From NCBI GenBank assembly GCA_039555135.1, contig CP114179.1:2356001-2420000 (forward strand): a stretch of 64,000 bases of DNA, read 5' to 3'. Each line of letters begins with the position of its first letter. Position 1 is the first letter of the stretch. Under the pieces are notes generated by a model that saw only the letters and a list, made by a program, of their open reading frames with translations, had not been told where the DNA came from and did no database searches. Position numbers and translations under genes: made by a program. This document shows positions 42,535 through 50,560 of the stretch, one piece after another. The stretch is from Phycisphaeraceae bacterium D3-23. GTDB lineage: Bacteria > Planctomycetota > Phycisphaerae > Phycisphaerales > Phycisphaeraceae.

Positions 42535-44850
42535 ATGCGACAACGATTGAACGGTGTGTTTTGGCTGGCGCTGGCGGTGCTGCTGGTGCCGATGACCGCG
42601 ATGGCCCAGCCGATGGCGGACCTGACGCCCGACGAGGCGATCCTCTACATGGGGTGGCGCGGGGCCAACGACATGGGCGACGACTACGAGGGCTCACTGA
42701 TGCAGGGCATGGTCGAGCAGACCGGGCTCCTCGATGCGCTGCCCGAGCTTTTGAGCGCGGCCGAGTCGTTCGCCGCAGAAGAAAACGCGGGCGACGAAGA
42801 GATGATGCGGGTGCTCGAGTCGATGTCCGCGATCGGGCAGTCGGCGTGGAGCAACGGCGCGGCGGTGTACGTGCTTGCGCCTGAAGACGCGGTCAACGGC
42901 CCGCCGTTCCCGCGCATCGCGTTCCTCTTCCGGCGTGGCGGCGCGGACGAGCCCGAGCTCCGCGCCGCGCTGGCGGACCTCGTGCAGATGGCGAACGAGG
43001 CCGAGGAAATCCCGATGTTCATGGGCGTGACGGGCGATGCGTTGTTCCTGTCGATCGGCTTCGACGCGGCCGAGCTTCCCGACGACAACATGCTCGCCGA
43101 CGCCGCGCCGTTCCAGGACGCGCTCGAACAGGTGCAGGCCGACGCCGCGATGGTGCTCTACCTCAACGGCGCGGAGATGATCGAACAGATTGACGCGTTT
43201 GTCGCGGGGCTCAAGGAGCAGGCCGAGGAATGGGGCGAAGAGCCCGACCCGTCGCTCGAGCTTTGGCCGACGATGCGGGACGTGACCGGTCTGGGCGGAG
43301 TGAACCAGCTCATCATGACCGCGGGCATCGTCGAGCGCCGGTGGGAGACGCGGATGTTTATGGACGCTCCCGCGCCGCGCACCGGCATCCTCTCGCTGAT
43401 CGATAACGACCCGATCGACGCCGACCAGCTCCTGCATGTGCCCAAGACCGCGACCTTTGTTCAGGCCGGCTCGGTCGACCCGTCCCGCGTGCTTGAAGTC
43501 ACCCGCGACATCCTGGGCGCGATCGACCCGGGCATGGTCGACGAGCTCGACAACGCCCTCGAAGACGCCAGCGAGGAGGTCGGCTTCGATATCGAACGCG
43601 ACCTGGTCAACGGCATCGGCCCGACGTGGAGCGTCTACATCGACCCGATGATCGCGGGCAACAACCTGGCCAGCATCGTCATCGTCAACGAGCTGCGCGA
43701 CGCCGACGCGGTCGCGACGGCGCTGATGCGGCTGTGCAACATGGGCAACGACCTGCTGGAAGACGAGATGTTAGATGAGCCCATCAACATCCGATTCCTC
43801 AGCCGGCAGATGGGCGGCGAGTCGATCGTGTCGCTGGGCGTGCCGTTCGTGTCGCCCTCGTGGATGGTGCACGACGGCAAGCTGTACTTTGCGCTGTACC
43901 CGCAGGCGCTGGAGATGGCGCTCGACCAGTCGGGCGACGCCGACGACTCGATCCTCGCCAACGCGACGTTCCGCGAGACGATGGCGCGGCTGGGCCAGAC
44001 CCATGTCGTCGGCGAGCCGCAGGCCGGCTCGCCCGCGGCGACGGCGATCAGCTTCACGGACCTGCCCGAGACCGCGCCCGACGGCTACGGCATGATGCTC
44101 ATGATCGCGCAGGCCATCGGCGGCGCGGCCGAGATGACCACCGGCGAACCCGCCACGTTCCAGCTCCCGCCCATCGGCAAGCTGATGCCCTTCCTCGAAC
44201 CCGCCGGGCAGGCCGCCTGGATCGACGAGGCCGGCCTCCACGCCCGCGCGATGGAGCCGTTCCCCGGCTCGTCACTGCTCGGGCCGGGCAAGGGCATGGA
44301 GAGCAGCGCGCTGGTCGCCGCGCCCATGGCCGTGGGCGTCATGCTCCCCGCGATGGGCGCCGCACGACAGTCCGCTCGACGCATGCAAGCCCACACCCAG
44401 GCCCGCGGCATCGGGATGGGCATGATCATCTACGCCGAAGGCAACAATGATGAAGCGCCCGACGACATCGCCCTGCTGGTCCAAGGCAACTTTGTCACGC
44501 CCGAGTACCTTGTCGCGCCGAACTCCCTGCGTGCCCAGCCGATCCCCTTCGGCTTCGACGACTGGGAAGCAGACCGGCAGATGCGCTTCCACCGCGAGAA
44601 CAGTTCGTTCGTCCTCGTGCCCGTGGGCGACATGGGCGAGATCGATGAGCCGTGGAACACCCTCCTCCTCTTCCAGCGGCCCGACGACGCCAACGGCTGG
44701 GGCGAGGGCATCGTCGTCGTCTGGGGCGACGGCCACACGACCTGGGAGCACGACGTCGACTGGATCGACCACATGCTCGAAGAGCAGACCGACATGACCA
44801 TGGACGAGCTGATCGAGCGGCAGGTCGGGTTCGAGGGGGACGGCGAGTAG
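42535..44850 (+). CDS. Large secreted protein with pseudopilin-like C-terminal domain
   Basis: A 771-residue exported protein. A signal peptide (FWLALAVLLVPMTAMAQ) is followed by about 550 residues that resemble the DUF3352-type extracytoplasmic domains (VPKTATFVQAGSVDPSRVLE, DIERDLVNGIGPTWSVYIDP, LASIVIVNELRDADAVATAL). The last 170 residues copy the body of a planctomycete pseudopilin without its membrane helix: LPAMGAARQSARRMQAHTQA, EGNNDEAPDDIALLVQGNFV, VVVWGDGHTTWEHD. Normally that body follows a prepilin leader, so this is a domain fusion. The start has AAGGGG upstream and a terminator follows at 44907. Function unknown. Confidence 0.82.
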   Translation: MRQRLNGVFWLALAVLLVPMTAMAQPMADLTPDEAILYMGWRGANDMGDDYEGSLMQGMVEQTGLLDALPELLSAAESFAAEENAGDEEMMRVLESMSAIGQSAWSNGAAVYVLAPEDAVNGPPFPRIAFLFRRGGADEPELRAALADLVQMANEAEEIPMFMGVTGDALFLSIGFDAAELPDDNMLADAAPFQDALEQVQADAAMVLYLNGAEMIEQIDAFVAGLKEQAEEWGEEPDPSLELWPTMRDVTGLGGVNQLIMTAGIVERRWETRMFMDAPAPRTGILSLIDNDPIDADQLLHVPKTATFVQAGSVDPSRVLEVTRDILGAIDPGMVDELDNALEDASEEVGFDIERDLVNGIGPTWSVYIDPMIAGNNLASIVIVNELRDADAVATALMRLCNMGNDLLEDEMLDEPINIRFLSRQMGGESIVSLGVPFVSPSWMVHDGKLYFALYPQALEMALDQSGDADDSILANATFRETMARLGQTHVVGEPQAGSPAATAISFTDLPETAPDGYGMMLMIAQAIGGAAEMTTGEPATFQLPPIGKLMPFLEPAGQAAWIDEAGLHARAMEPFPGSSLLGPGKGMESSALVAAPMAVGVMLPAMGAARQSARRMQAHTQARGIGMGMIIYAEGNNDEAPDDIALLVQGNFVTPEYLVAPNSLRAQPIPFGFDDWEADRQMRFHRENSSFVLVPVGDMGEIDEPWNTLLLFQRPDDANGWGEGIVVVWGDGHTTWEHDVDWIDHMLEEQTDMTMDELIERQVGFEGDGE

Positions 44851-44882
44851 CGAGCCGTCACCGTCGCGAGTCGATCCGCTTC

Positions 44883-44896
44883 CTATCTATAGATAG
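44883..44896. promoter_or_regulatory. Perfect 14-bp palindrome CTATCTATAGATAG
   Basis: A perfect palindrome without a loop, 33 bp after the stop of the gene at 42535 and 11 bp before its terminator. Its 10-bp core ATCTATAGAT recurs at 54959, 35 bp before the sigma factor gene. It may be a protein-binding site; the 3' location makes this uncertain. Confidence 0.35.
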
Positions 44897-44906
44897 AGAT
44901 CCAACA

Positions 44907-44937
44907 AGCCCCCGCCCCACCCGGCGGGGGCTATTTT
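44907..44937 (+). terminator. Intrinsic terminator
   Basis: AGCCCCCGCC and GGCGGGGGCT pair around CCACCC-type loop sequence and are followed by ATTTTC, ending the gene at 42535. Confidence 0.85.
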
Positions 44938-45123
44938 CGTGGGTCCACCGCCGCTTGCGACTTTGCGCGGCGTTGATCCGGGCTTTCGCGGGCTCAGGCC
45001 CCGGCGTGGCTGCGAAACTGCTGCAAAACGCCCTGTACACCCTAAAAACTAGGGGTATGCACATTTTTCTTGTCGCCTGGGAACACAAACCGTACGATAC
45101 ATGTCCAAGAGGGCCCCGGAGAG

Positions 45124-45174
45124 AGGCCGCCGCCCGGCGGCCTGTGGAATTCGCGACACCCGTCCTTCGGGTGT
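45124..45174 (+). promoter_or_regulatory. Two strong hairpins in the leader of the TGA-containing gene
   Basis: AGGCCGCC/GGCGGCCT (45124-45143, loop GCCC) and ACACCCG/CGGGTGT (45156-45174, loop TCCTT) lie in the 5' region before the ATG at 45229. Neither has a T tract. They could be part of a regulated leader or an attenuator. Confidence 0.45.
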
Positions 45175-45202
45175 TGACCCCACGTTGACCCTACCTTGAC
45201 CC
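45174..45202 (+). promoter_or_regulatory. Three TTGACCC direct repeats, 11-bp period
   Basis: TTGACCC occurs at 45174, 45185 and 45196, each separated by four bases, so the copies are helically phased. They end 26 bp before the start codon at 45229. Phased direct repeats of this kind are typical of binding sites for response regulators or other tandem-binding activators; the regulator is unknown. Confidence 0.45.
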
Positions 45203-45228
45203 AGAGCCGACCTACCCCAAGGATCACC

Positions 45229-46191
45229 ATGCTCAGAAAGATGAAACCCACGACCAACCTGATGGCGGCGGCCTTGATCGGGCTGCCCGCGATGCTCACC
45301 GCCCAGTCCGCTTCGGGGGGCTGAGGCTCTTCGGGTGTCTGCACGGGCGTGCAGAATAGTATTGCGTCGGCCCAGAGTGTCATCGAACATGGCGAACTCG
45401 CAACTGCGTACGACCGTTTACGTGCCGTCATCACCGAGGCCGAGGAAGCTAATGTCGCGCGTGTTCGCGACATCCGAGGTCCGCTGAGCGACCTCGTCAA
45501 GACGCTCGAGCACCGTGCGATGGCCGCGTTCGAGGAAGCACACGCCGACTACTTCGCGGGCAACCACGAAGCGGCGCTGGCGGCGTTTGAAGAACTCGCC
45601 GCGCTCGAAGGCCTCGAAGCCGCGCGCGAAGCCGTTGGCGAGCTGCGTAAAGAAGACAGCCGTGTCGAGTGGCGCACGCTCCGCGACACCGTCACGAGCC
45701 AGATCGATCAGGCCGACTTCGCAGCAGCGAACGAGGGGCTCCGCGCGATGGAACGCCGCGCCCGCGGCGTCGGTTACAAAGACACGATGGACGAACTGAT
45801 CGTCGCGTACAGCGATGTTGCTGCATCACACGTCGAACAGGCCAGGGACGCCATCGAAGCCGAGCGCTACGACGACGCCTACGGCACACTGCTCGAAGTC
45901 TCCCGCCTGACCCCGCTCCGCGCCGCCGCCGTTGAAGCACGCCAGCTCCTAGGTCAGTACCGCAACGATCCGGGCATGCGGCAGGCCCAGCTCGAGTACG
46001 AGTCGGCCGATATGCTCGCCGACATCAAGCAGGAACTCGACGACGCCGATGGCCGCAACAACGCCCAAGCGGTCCGCGAAGGCGCACAGCGTAAGCTCAC
46101 CCAGCTTGTCACACGCTACGAGGGCACCCGCGCCGCCGCAGAAGCCGAACGCCTTGCCGGCGAATTGAGCGAACAGCTCGCGGCCCGCTAA
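45229..46191 (+). CDS. Secreted helical protein with in-frame TGA; candidate selenoprotein
   Basis: ATG 45229 has AAGGA 6 bases upstream and encodes a signal peptide (NLMAAALIGLPAMLTAQSA). Codon 32 is TGA (45322-45324), giving SGG-U-GSSGVC in the same frame as 289 further sense codons. The rest is an acidic helical domain with TPR-like pairs (YFAGNHEAALAAFEELAALE, IEAERYDDAYGTLLEVSRLT). A perfect 7-bp hairpin with loop GGGC begins 13 bases after the TGA. Three readings are possible: selenocysteine insertion, a nonsense mutation, or a separate start (GTG 45349) without signal peptide. Intact frame on both sides and a good ribosome-binding site favour read-through or a very recent mutation. Sec biosynthesis genes are not in the window. 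Confidence 0.6.
45338..45355 (+). promoter_or_regulatory. SECIS-like hairpin downstream of the in-frame TGA
   Basis: TCTGCAC pairs perfectly with GTGCAGA around the tetraloop GGGC. The loop starts 20 bases after the TGA and begins with G, which fits the general description of bacterial SECIS elements (a stem-loop within the coding region just 3' of UGA with a G early in the loop). The match is by geometry only. Confidence 0.4.
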
Positions 46192-46255
46192 GCGGACCAC
46201 ACGCGAAGTGGACCACACGCAAAGCAACATCTGTACCCTTGCTTTTCTCCTCCTG

Positions 46256-46288
46256 CAGCCCGGCGCATCAGTGCCGGGCTGTTTTTTT
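46256..46288 (+). terminator. Intrinsic terminator
   Basis: CAGCCCGGC and GCCGGGCTG pair around GCATCAGT and are followed by seven T, ending the TGA-containing gene. Between the stop and the terminator is a short direct repeat (GGACCACACGC twice, at about 46195 and 46210). Confidence 0.9.
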
Positions 46289-46372
46289 GCACGCGATTCA
46301 GGGGCAACGACCGAAATAACCCGCCACGCTACGGAGTTATGCCCGTAGGATGCAGGCGCACCGTCGGGCCCC

Positions 46373-46446
46373 GTTTAGCCGTCGCCCAACGGGCGGCGCG
46401 TCATCCGCAACTCGACGTCGCGCCGCCCGTTGGGCGACGGCTCAAC
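46373..46446. repeat. Long inverted repeat, GTCGCCCAACGGGC family copy 3
   Basis: GTTTAGCCGTCGCCCAACGG at the left and CCGTTGGGCGACGGCTCAAC at the right, with GCGGCGCG/CGCGCCGC inside. It lies 44 bp upstream of the thioredoxin gene; copy 4 lies just downstream of it. Confidence 0.88.
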
Positions 46447-46489
46447 GGCCACCGAATCCCTGCAATTTGTAGACAGAAACCCCGCCCTC

Positions 46490-47018
46490 ATGGACGCACA
46501 CCCCCCCACCCCCGACGCGCCCGCTACGAAGCCCGGCCGCCCCGCCTACCTGGGCTGGGGGATCGCGTTCCTCCTCGTCGCGCTGTCGTGGGTCGGTGCG
46601 TGCGCCCTGCGTGGCAACACCGCGCCCGGTACATCTCGACGGCTGGCAGTCCGGGCTCGACGCGGGCATGGCCGCCGCGCAGGAAGCCGACCGCCCGATG
46701 CTCGTCATGTTCACCGCCGACTGGTGCGGCCCCTGCCAGGTGCTCAAGAAGGAAGTCCTCCAGACCACCCCCGCCGAGCAGGCGATCGCCGACGGCTTCG
46801 TGCCCGTCATGGTCGACCTCACCGACCAGTCTTCCAACAACCCCAACATGCCCGCCGCCCAGCGCTACGGCGTCACGGGCATCCCGCACCTCATCCTCAC
46901 CGACACCCGGGGCAACAAGATCCCCAACACGCTGCCCTACCCCAACCGCACCTACCCCCGCACCCCCGACGGGTTTGTCGACTGGCTCAACAGCGCCAAC
47001 CGCACCGCCGCGCGGTAG
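46490..47018 (+). CDS. Membrane-anchored thioredoxin-like protein, frameshifted by one base
   Basis: ATG 46490 opens a frame with an N-terminal anchor (LGWGIAFLLVALSWVGACAL); the thioredoxin domain continues in the +1 frame. Removing one C from the CCC at 46625-46627 joins them as RGNTAPVHLDGWQSGLDAGM. The domain has the redox motif FTADWCGPCQVLKKEVL, a cis-Pro loop TGIPHLILTD, and a usual thioredoxin length, so it is of the periplasmic DsbD/TlpA-like disulfide reductase type. As written, only 46596-47018 (GTG start) encodes the domain without anchor. A sequencing insertion is the simplest explanation; a pseudogene is possible. It is flanked by two copies of the same long inverted repeat. Confidence 0.78.
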
Positions 47019-47050
47019 GGTCGGCTTCCGGCTTACGTTGCAAACTCAAT

Positions 47051-47132
47051 GTTTAGCCGTCGCCCAACGGGCGGCGCGTCGGCCCATCAGGCGTGGTGAA
47101 ACACGCGGGCCCCGTTGGGGCACCGGCTAAAC
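47051..47132. repeat. Long inverted repeat, GTCGCCCAACGGGC family copy 4 (right arm diverged)
   Basis: The left arm GTTTAGCCGTCGCCCAACGG is intact; the right arm CCCCGTTGGGGCACCGGCTAAAC has several changes. It lies between the thioredoxin gene and the minus-strand YheU-like gene. Confidence 0.8.
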
Positions 47133-47166
47133 GTTGGACCCGTCACCCTGAACCGACGCCATCCCC

Positions 47167-47388
47167 TCACACCCCCAACCGCTCCGCGTCTTCTTTACGC
47201 AGGATCGTGCAGGTCTCGCTCTCCTCGTCGAACGTGATCACCACTCGGCCCGCGTCGAGCAGTTTCCTGACCTGGTCGATGCTGTGGTAGGCCTCGGCCG
47301 GGTCGGTGCCGTCGCGCGTGACGAACTCCTCGATCAGGGCGTCGAGGGTGTCGGCCGGGAGCTGGTCGTGGGGGATCCGCAGGGGCAT
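47167..47388 (-). CDS. YheU/UPF0270-like small protein
   Basis: A 73-residue protein that matches the UPF0270 pattern: IPHDQLPADTLDALIEEFVT then RDGTD, followed by a helix QVRKLLDAGRVVITFDEESE. In E. coli YheU the corresponding LIEEFVTRDGTDYG block is the family hallmark. The fold is known to be small and alpha/beta, and the function is not known. ATG 47388 is chosen because the family starts there. It is divergent from the oxidoreductase gene at 47701. Confidence 0.82.
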   Translation of the reverse strand: MPLRIPHDQLPADTLDALIEEFVTRDGTDPAEAYHSIDQVRKLLDAGRVVITFDEESETCTILRKEDAERLGV

Positions 47389-47700
47389 GGGGGTGGGTGA
47401 ACCGTCAACGGTGGGTAGTGAACAGGTGGGAAGGCGGGAAAGTGGGCAATCTCGGCCGCTACGGGGTATCCCGGGCTGCAATCGCTTCCATCGGTCGGGC
47501 CGGGCTGGTATAGTGTATCGGTCTTGGAGGAAGGCCCGAGGCGACGCAAGCTACGGGATTTTTTGTTCCGACCGGTGATATACACCGCGCCGCGAACGTC
47601 ATTGTGGATACGTTGTACCCCGAGCGTTGGCCCGAAGGAGGATCTTCTAGCCAGGCTCACAAGGACTGTTGCCCGACGGGCACGGAAAGGTAAGAGACGG

Positions 47701-49047
47701 ATGCAGGATCGTAAATCAATCAATCGCCGGTCGTTCCTCCAGGGGGCCGCGGCGGTCACGGCCGGGGCGGCATGGATCAACCCGAGCTGGCTCAAGGCCG
47801 AGGGCGGCAACAAGCTCCGCGTCGTCGGCGTCGGCGTCGGCGGGCAGGGCGCACACGACATCGTGCAGGTCTCCGAGCACGCGGACACGACCATCGTCGG
47901 CTGCGTGGACGTCGACATCCGCTCGGCCGAGCGCGCCGCGGGCCGGTTCGAGTGCGACGCTTGGCAAGACTACCGCGAGGCGTTCCGCGACCTGGGCGAC
48001 GGGTTTGACGCGGTCGTCGTCTCGACGCCGGACCACATGCACGCCCCGATCGCGATGGCGGCGATGAACATGGACAAGCACGTCTACTGCCAGAAGCCGC
48101 TGACGTGGTGCGTGGCCGAGTCGCGTGCGCTGAGCCAGATGGCGCAGGCCAAGAACCACCTCGCGACGCAGATGGGCACGCAGTGGGCCTCGCGCGGGAT
48201 CAAACGCCAAGTCATCCGCGCGATCCAGGAAGGCATCATCGGCAAGGTGCAGAAGGTCTACGCGTGGTCCGACCGTCCCGCGGGCTGGTGGCCCCAGGGC
48301 GTCGAGATCCCCGCCGGCGAAGACACCGTCCCCCGCCATCTGGACTGGGACCTCTGGATCGGCGGCGCACCGATGCGCCCCTACAAAGAAAACACCTACG
48401 CCCCGTTCAAGTGGCGCGGGGTCAAAGACTTCGGCACCGGCGCGATCGGCGATATGGCCTGCCATATCGCGGACGTCCCGTTCTACGCGCTGGGCCTCAC
48501 CAACCCCACCTCTATGATCTCGCAGGCCAACGACGTCAACGACGACACCTACCCGTCCAGCCAGAACATCACCCTCACCTTCGCCGGCAACGACAAGATC
48601 GACGGCGACACGCTCAACCTCTACTGGTCCGACGGCGATATCAAGCCCTCGGCCGAGGACCTGGGCGCGCCCGACGGCTTCGAGGTCCCGCAGAACACCT
48701 GCTTCCTCATCGGCACCGAAGGCACGATCGGCATCCGCCACGAGGACGCCACGGTCTGGCTCTGGAAGGACGGCGAAGAGGTCGCCTTCGAAGGCAACAG
48801 CCGACTCCGCGACCGCAACCACTACCACCACTGGGTCGACGCCGCGATGGGCTGGGGCGAAACCGAAACCCACTTCGCATTCGCCAGCAAGCTCACCGAG
48901 TCGATGGTGCTGGGCACGCTCGCCTCGCGCTTCGCCGGCACCCGCCTCGAGTGGGACGCCGACAACATGCGCGTCACCAACCACGAAGCGGCCAACGCCT
49001 TCATCGCCCGCGACTACCGCGAGGGATGGGAAGTCGACGGCCTGTAG
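47701..49047 (+). CDS. Tat-exported Gfo/Idh/MocA-family oxidoreductase
   Basis: A 448-residue relative of the protein at 15742. SINRRSFLQGAAAVTAGAAW is a twin-arginine signal. The Rossmann motif VVGVGVGGQGAHDI, the cofactor motif QKPLTWCVAESRAL, KDFGTGAIGDMACHIADVPF and the C-terminal VTNHEAANAFIARDYREGW are conserved. It should oxidise or epimerise a sugar derivative in the periplasm with a tightly bound NAD(P). The start is ATG 47701; upstream in-frame sequence is not protein-like. A terminator follows at 49079. Confidence 0.9.
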   Translation: MQDRKSINRRSFLQGAAAVTAGAAWINPSWLKAEGGNKLRVVGVGVGGQGAHDIVQVSEHADTTIVGCVDVDIRSAERAAGRFECDAWQDYREAFRDLGDGFDAVVVSTPDHMHAPIAMAAMNMDKHVYCQKPLTWCVAESRALSQMAQAKNHLATQMGTQWASRGIKRQVIRAIQEGIIGKVQKVYAWSDRPAGWWPQGVEIPAGEDTVPRHLDWDLWIGGAPMRPYKENTYAPFKWRGVKDFGTGAIGDMACHIADVPFYALGLTNPTSMISQANDVNDDTYPSSQNITLTFAGNDKIDGDTLNLYWSDGDIKPSAEDLGAPDGFEVPQNTCFLIGTEGTIGIRHEDATVWLWKDGEEVAFEGNSRLRDRNHYHHWVDAAMGWGETETHFAFASKLTESMVLGTLASRFAGTRLEWDADNMRVTNHEAANAFIARDYREGWEVDGL

Positions 49048-49078
49048 CCCCCGGAAGTCTGACAAGCAACGCTCACCC

Positions 49079-49110
49079 AAGCGCCCGGCAACCGCCGGGC
49101 GCTTTTATTA
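49079..49110 (+). terminator. Intrinsic terminator
   Basis: AAGCGCCCGGC and GCCGGGCGCTT pair around AACC and run into TTTATTA, ending the oxidoreductase gene. Confidence 0.88.
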
Positions 49111-49531
49111 CCCGCGCAGGCGCGATCGTGTCGCACCGGCCGTTTTACGAAGGCCCTGACGCAATAGCACGGCGGCAATCTGAGCGAGGGCATCGCCATC
49201 CCGCGCATCAAAAATACAAAAAACAGCCCCGGCCAGCGTGTAGGGGGGGGTCGGGTTCACGCCAACCGGGGCCAAATGGAAAGCCGGTCCTCCCGGACTA
49301 GCCGACCGCTTTGCTTGAGGTGCCGCATAGCAAAAAGAATGACACCTGAGTCCAAGTCTTGCTCTACCCACTGTTCGGCACAACACCATGGAGAACTTTG
49401 CCCACATGCGCGGTTTTCCACACGGATTTCGTGTTTTGCATGCAAATTCAGGGCATCACCCTAGCCGGGCTAACCCCGTACGCCGTGTTGCCGTACGATG
49501 CGCAACACGAAACCAACGGAGTGCTGTGGCG
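49111..49531. other. Gene-free 421-bp region, possible coding relic
   Basis: No supported gene. A minus-strand frame of 62 codons (49257-49445) ends in QSGRLVREDRLSIWPRLA and looks mildly protein-like, but it has no ribosome-binding site; it may be a relic. A run of eight G is at about 49239-49246 and a DnaA-box-like TTTTCCACA at about 49422. Confidence 0.35.
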
Positions 49532-50560
49532 ATGAAGAAGATCGGTGTGATGGGGTGCGGCGTGGTCGCGGAGTATGGCCACCTGCCGCCGTTGCGCGAC
49601 TCGGAGCGGTTCGATTTGCACGCGCTGATGGACCCCGACAAAGCGCGCGTCAAGGACTACGCCAAGCGTTTCGGCGTGCCCCACGCGCATACCGAGCCCG
49701 AGGCGTTCTACACCAGCGGGATCGAGGCGGCGTCGTTGTGTTCGCCCGCGCCGTTCCATCTCGACAACGTGCGCGGCTGCGCAGAGCACGGCCTGCCCGT
49801 GCTCTGCGAGAAGCCCCTCGCGATGGACGCCGACGAGGCCAGCCAGATCGTCGATCTCATGGGCCGGGCGAAGCTCCCGCTCTACGTCGGGTTCTGCTAC
49901 CGCTTCGCCGGCTGTGCGCAGACCATCCGCAACCTCGTGCAGGATGGCGCGATCGGCGACGTCCGCGCGCTTCGGCTGATCTACAACTGGGACTGCCACG
50001 GCAAGTACGAGCAGGGCCCCGACGGCAAGTGGCGCGTCTACCAGCGGCGCGCCGACCGCATGCACGAGGGCGGGCCCATGGTCGACTGCGGCGTCCACCA
50101 GGTCGACCTCGCGCAGTGGTGGCTCGACAGCCCGGCCGTGCGCTGCCACGGCCACGGCGCATGGGTCGACGACTTCGCCGCGCCCGACCATATGTGGCTC
50201 CACCTCGACCACGAAAACGGTGCGCACACCTGCATCGAAATCTCCTACTCCTACGGCCACACCACGAAACAAAAATACAACGAGTTCATCTACGAACTCG
50301 TCGGCAGCGACGGCATCATCCGTTATGAACGCAACACCGACCTCTTCGAGCTCCGCACCCACCAGGGCACCGAGCCCCTCGACCACACGGGCGAGAAAGA
50401 CTTCGGCCGCATGTACGACGCCTTCGCGGATGCGCTCGAGTCCGACAAGCCCGGCGACCTGTGCACCGGCGAAGAGGCGCTCCGCGTCACCGACATCGCA
50501 CGCACCGCGACCCAGCGCGTCATCCGCGAACGCATCGAGTCGCCGGCCGTTTCATCATGA
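49532..50560 (+). CDS. Cytoplasmic Gfo/Idh/MocA-family oxidoreductase
   Basis: A 342-residue dehydrogenase without signal peptide. The Rossmann motif is KKIGVMGCGVVAEYGHLPPL; the catalytic/cofactor motif is LCEKPLAMDADEA with the family Lys; HEGGPMVDCGVHQVDLAQWW carries the Asp and His expected in the active site. It is the cytosolic counterpart of the two exported relatives in this window. It overlaps the aminotransferase gene by ATGA, so the two enzymes are co-expressed. Oxidation of a sugar followed by transamination is one possible combined role (inference). GTG 49526 is an alternative start. Confidence 0.88.
   Translation: MKKIGVMGCGVVAEYGHLPPLRDSERFDLHALMDPDKARVKDYAKRFGVPHAHTEPEAFYTSGIEAASLCSPAPFHLDNVRGCAEHGLPVLCEKPLAMDADEASQIVDLMGRAKLPLYVGFCYRFAGCAQTIRNLVQDGAIGDVRALRLIYNWDCHGKYEQGPDGKWRVYQRRADRMHEGGPMVDCGVHQVDLAQWWLDSPAVRCHGHGAWVDDFAAPDHMWLHLDHENGAHTCIEISYSYGHTTKQKYNEFIYELVGSDGIIRYERNTDLFELRTHQGTEPLDHTGEKDFGRMYDAFADALESDKPGDLCTGEEALRVTDIARTATQRVIRERIESPAVSS

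Noticed and set aside
49418-49432. DnaA box and second origin candidate near 49422
   Set aside because: A single TTTTCCACA match in a 421-bp gap far from dnaA is expected by chance.
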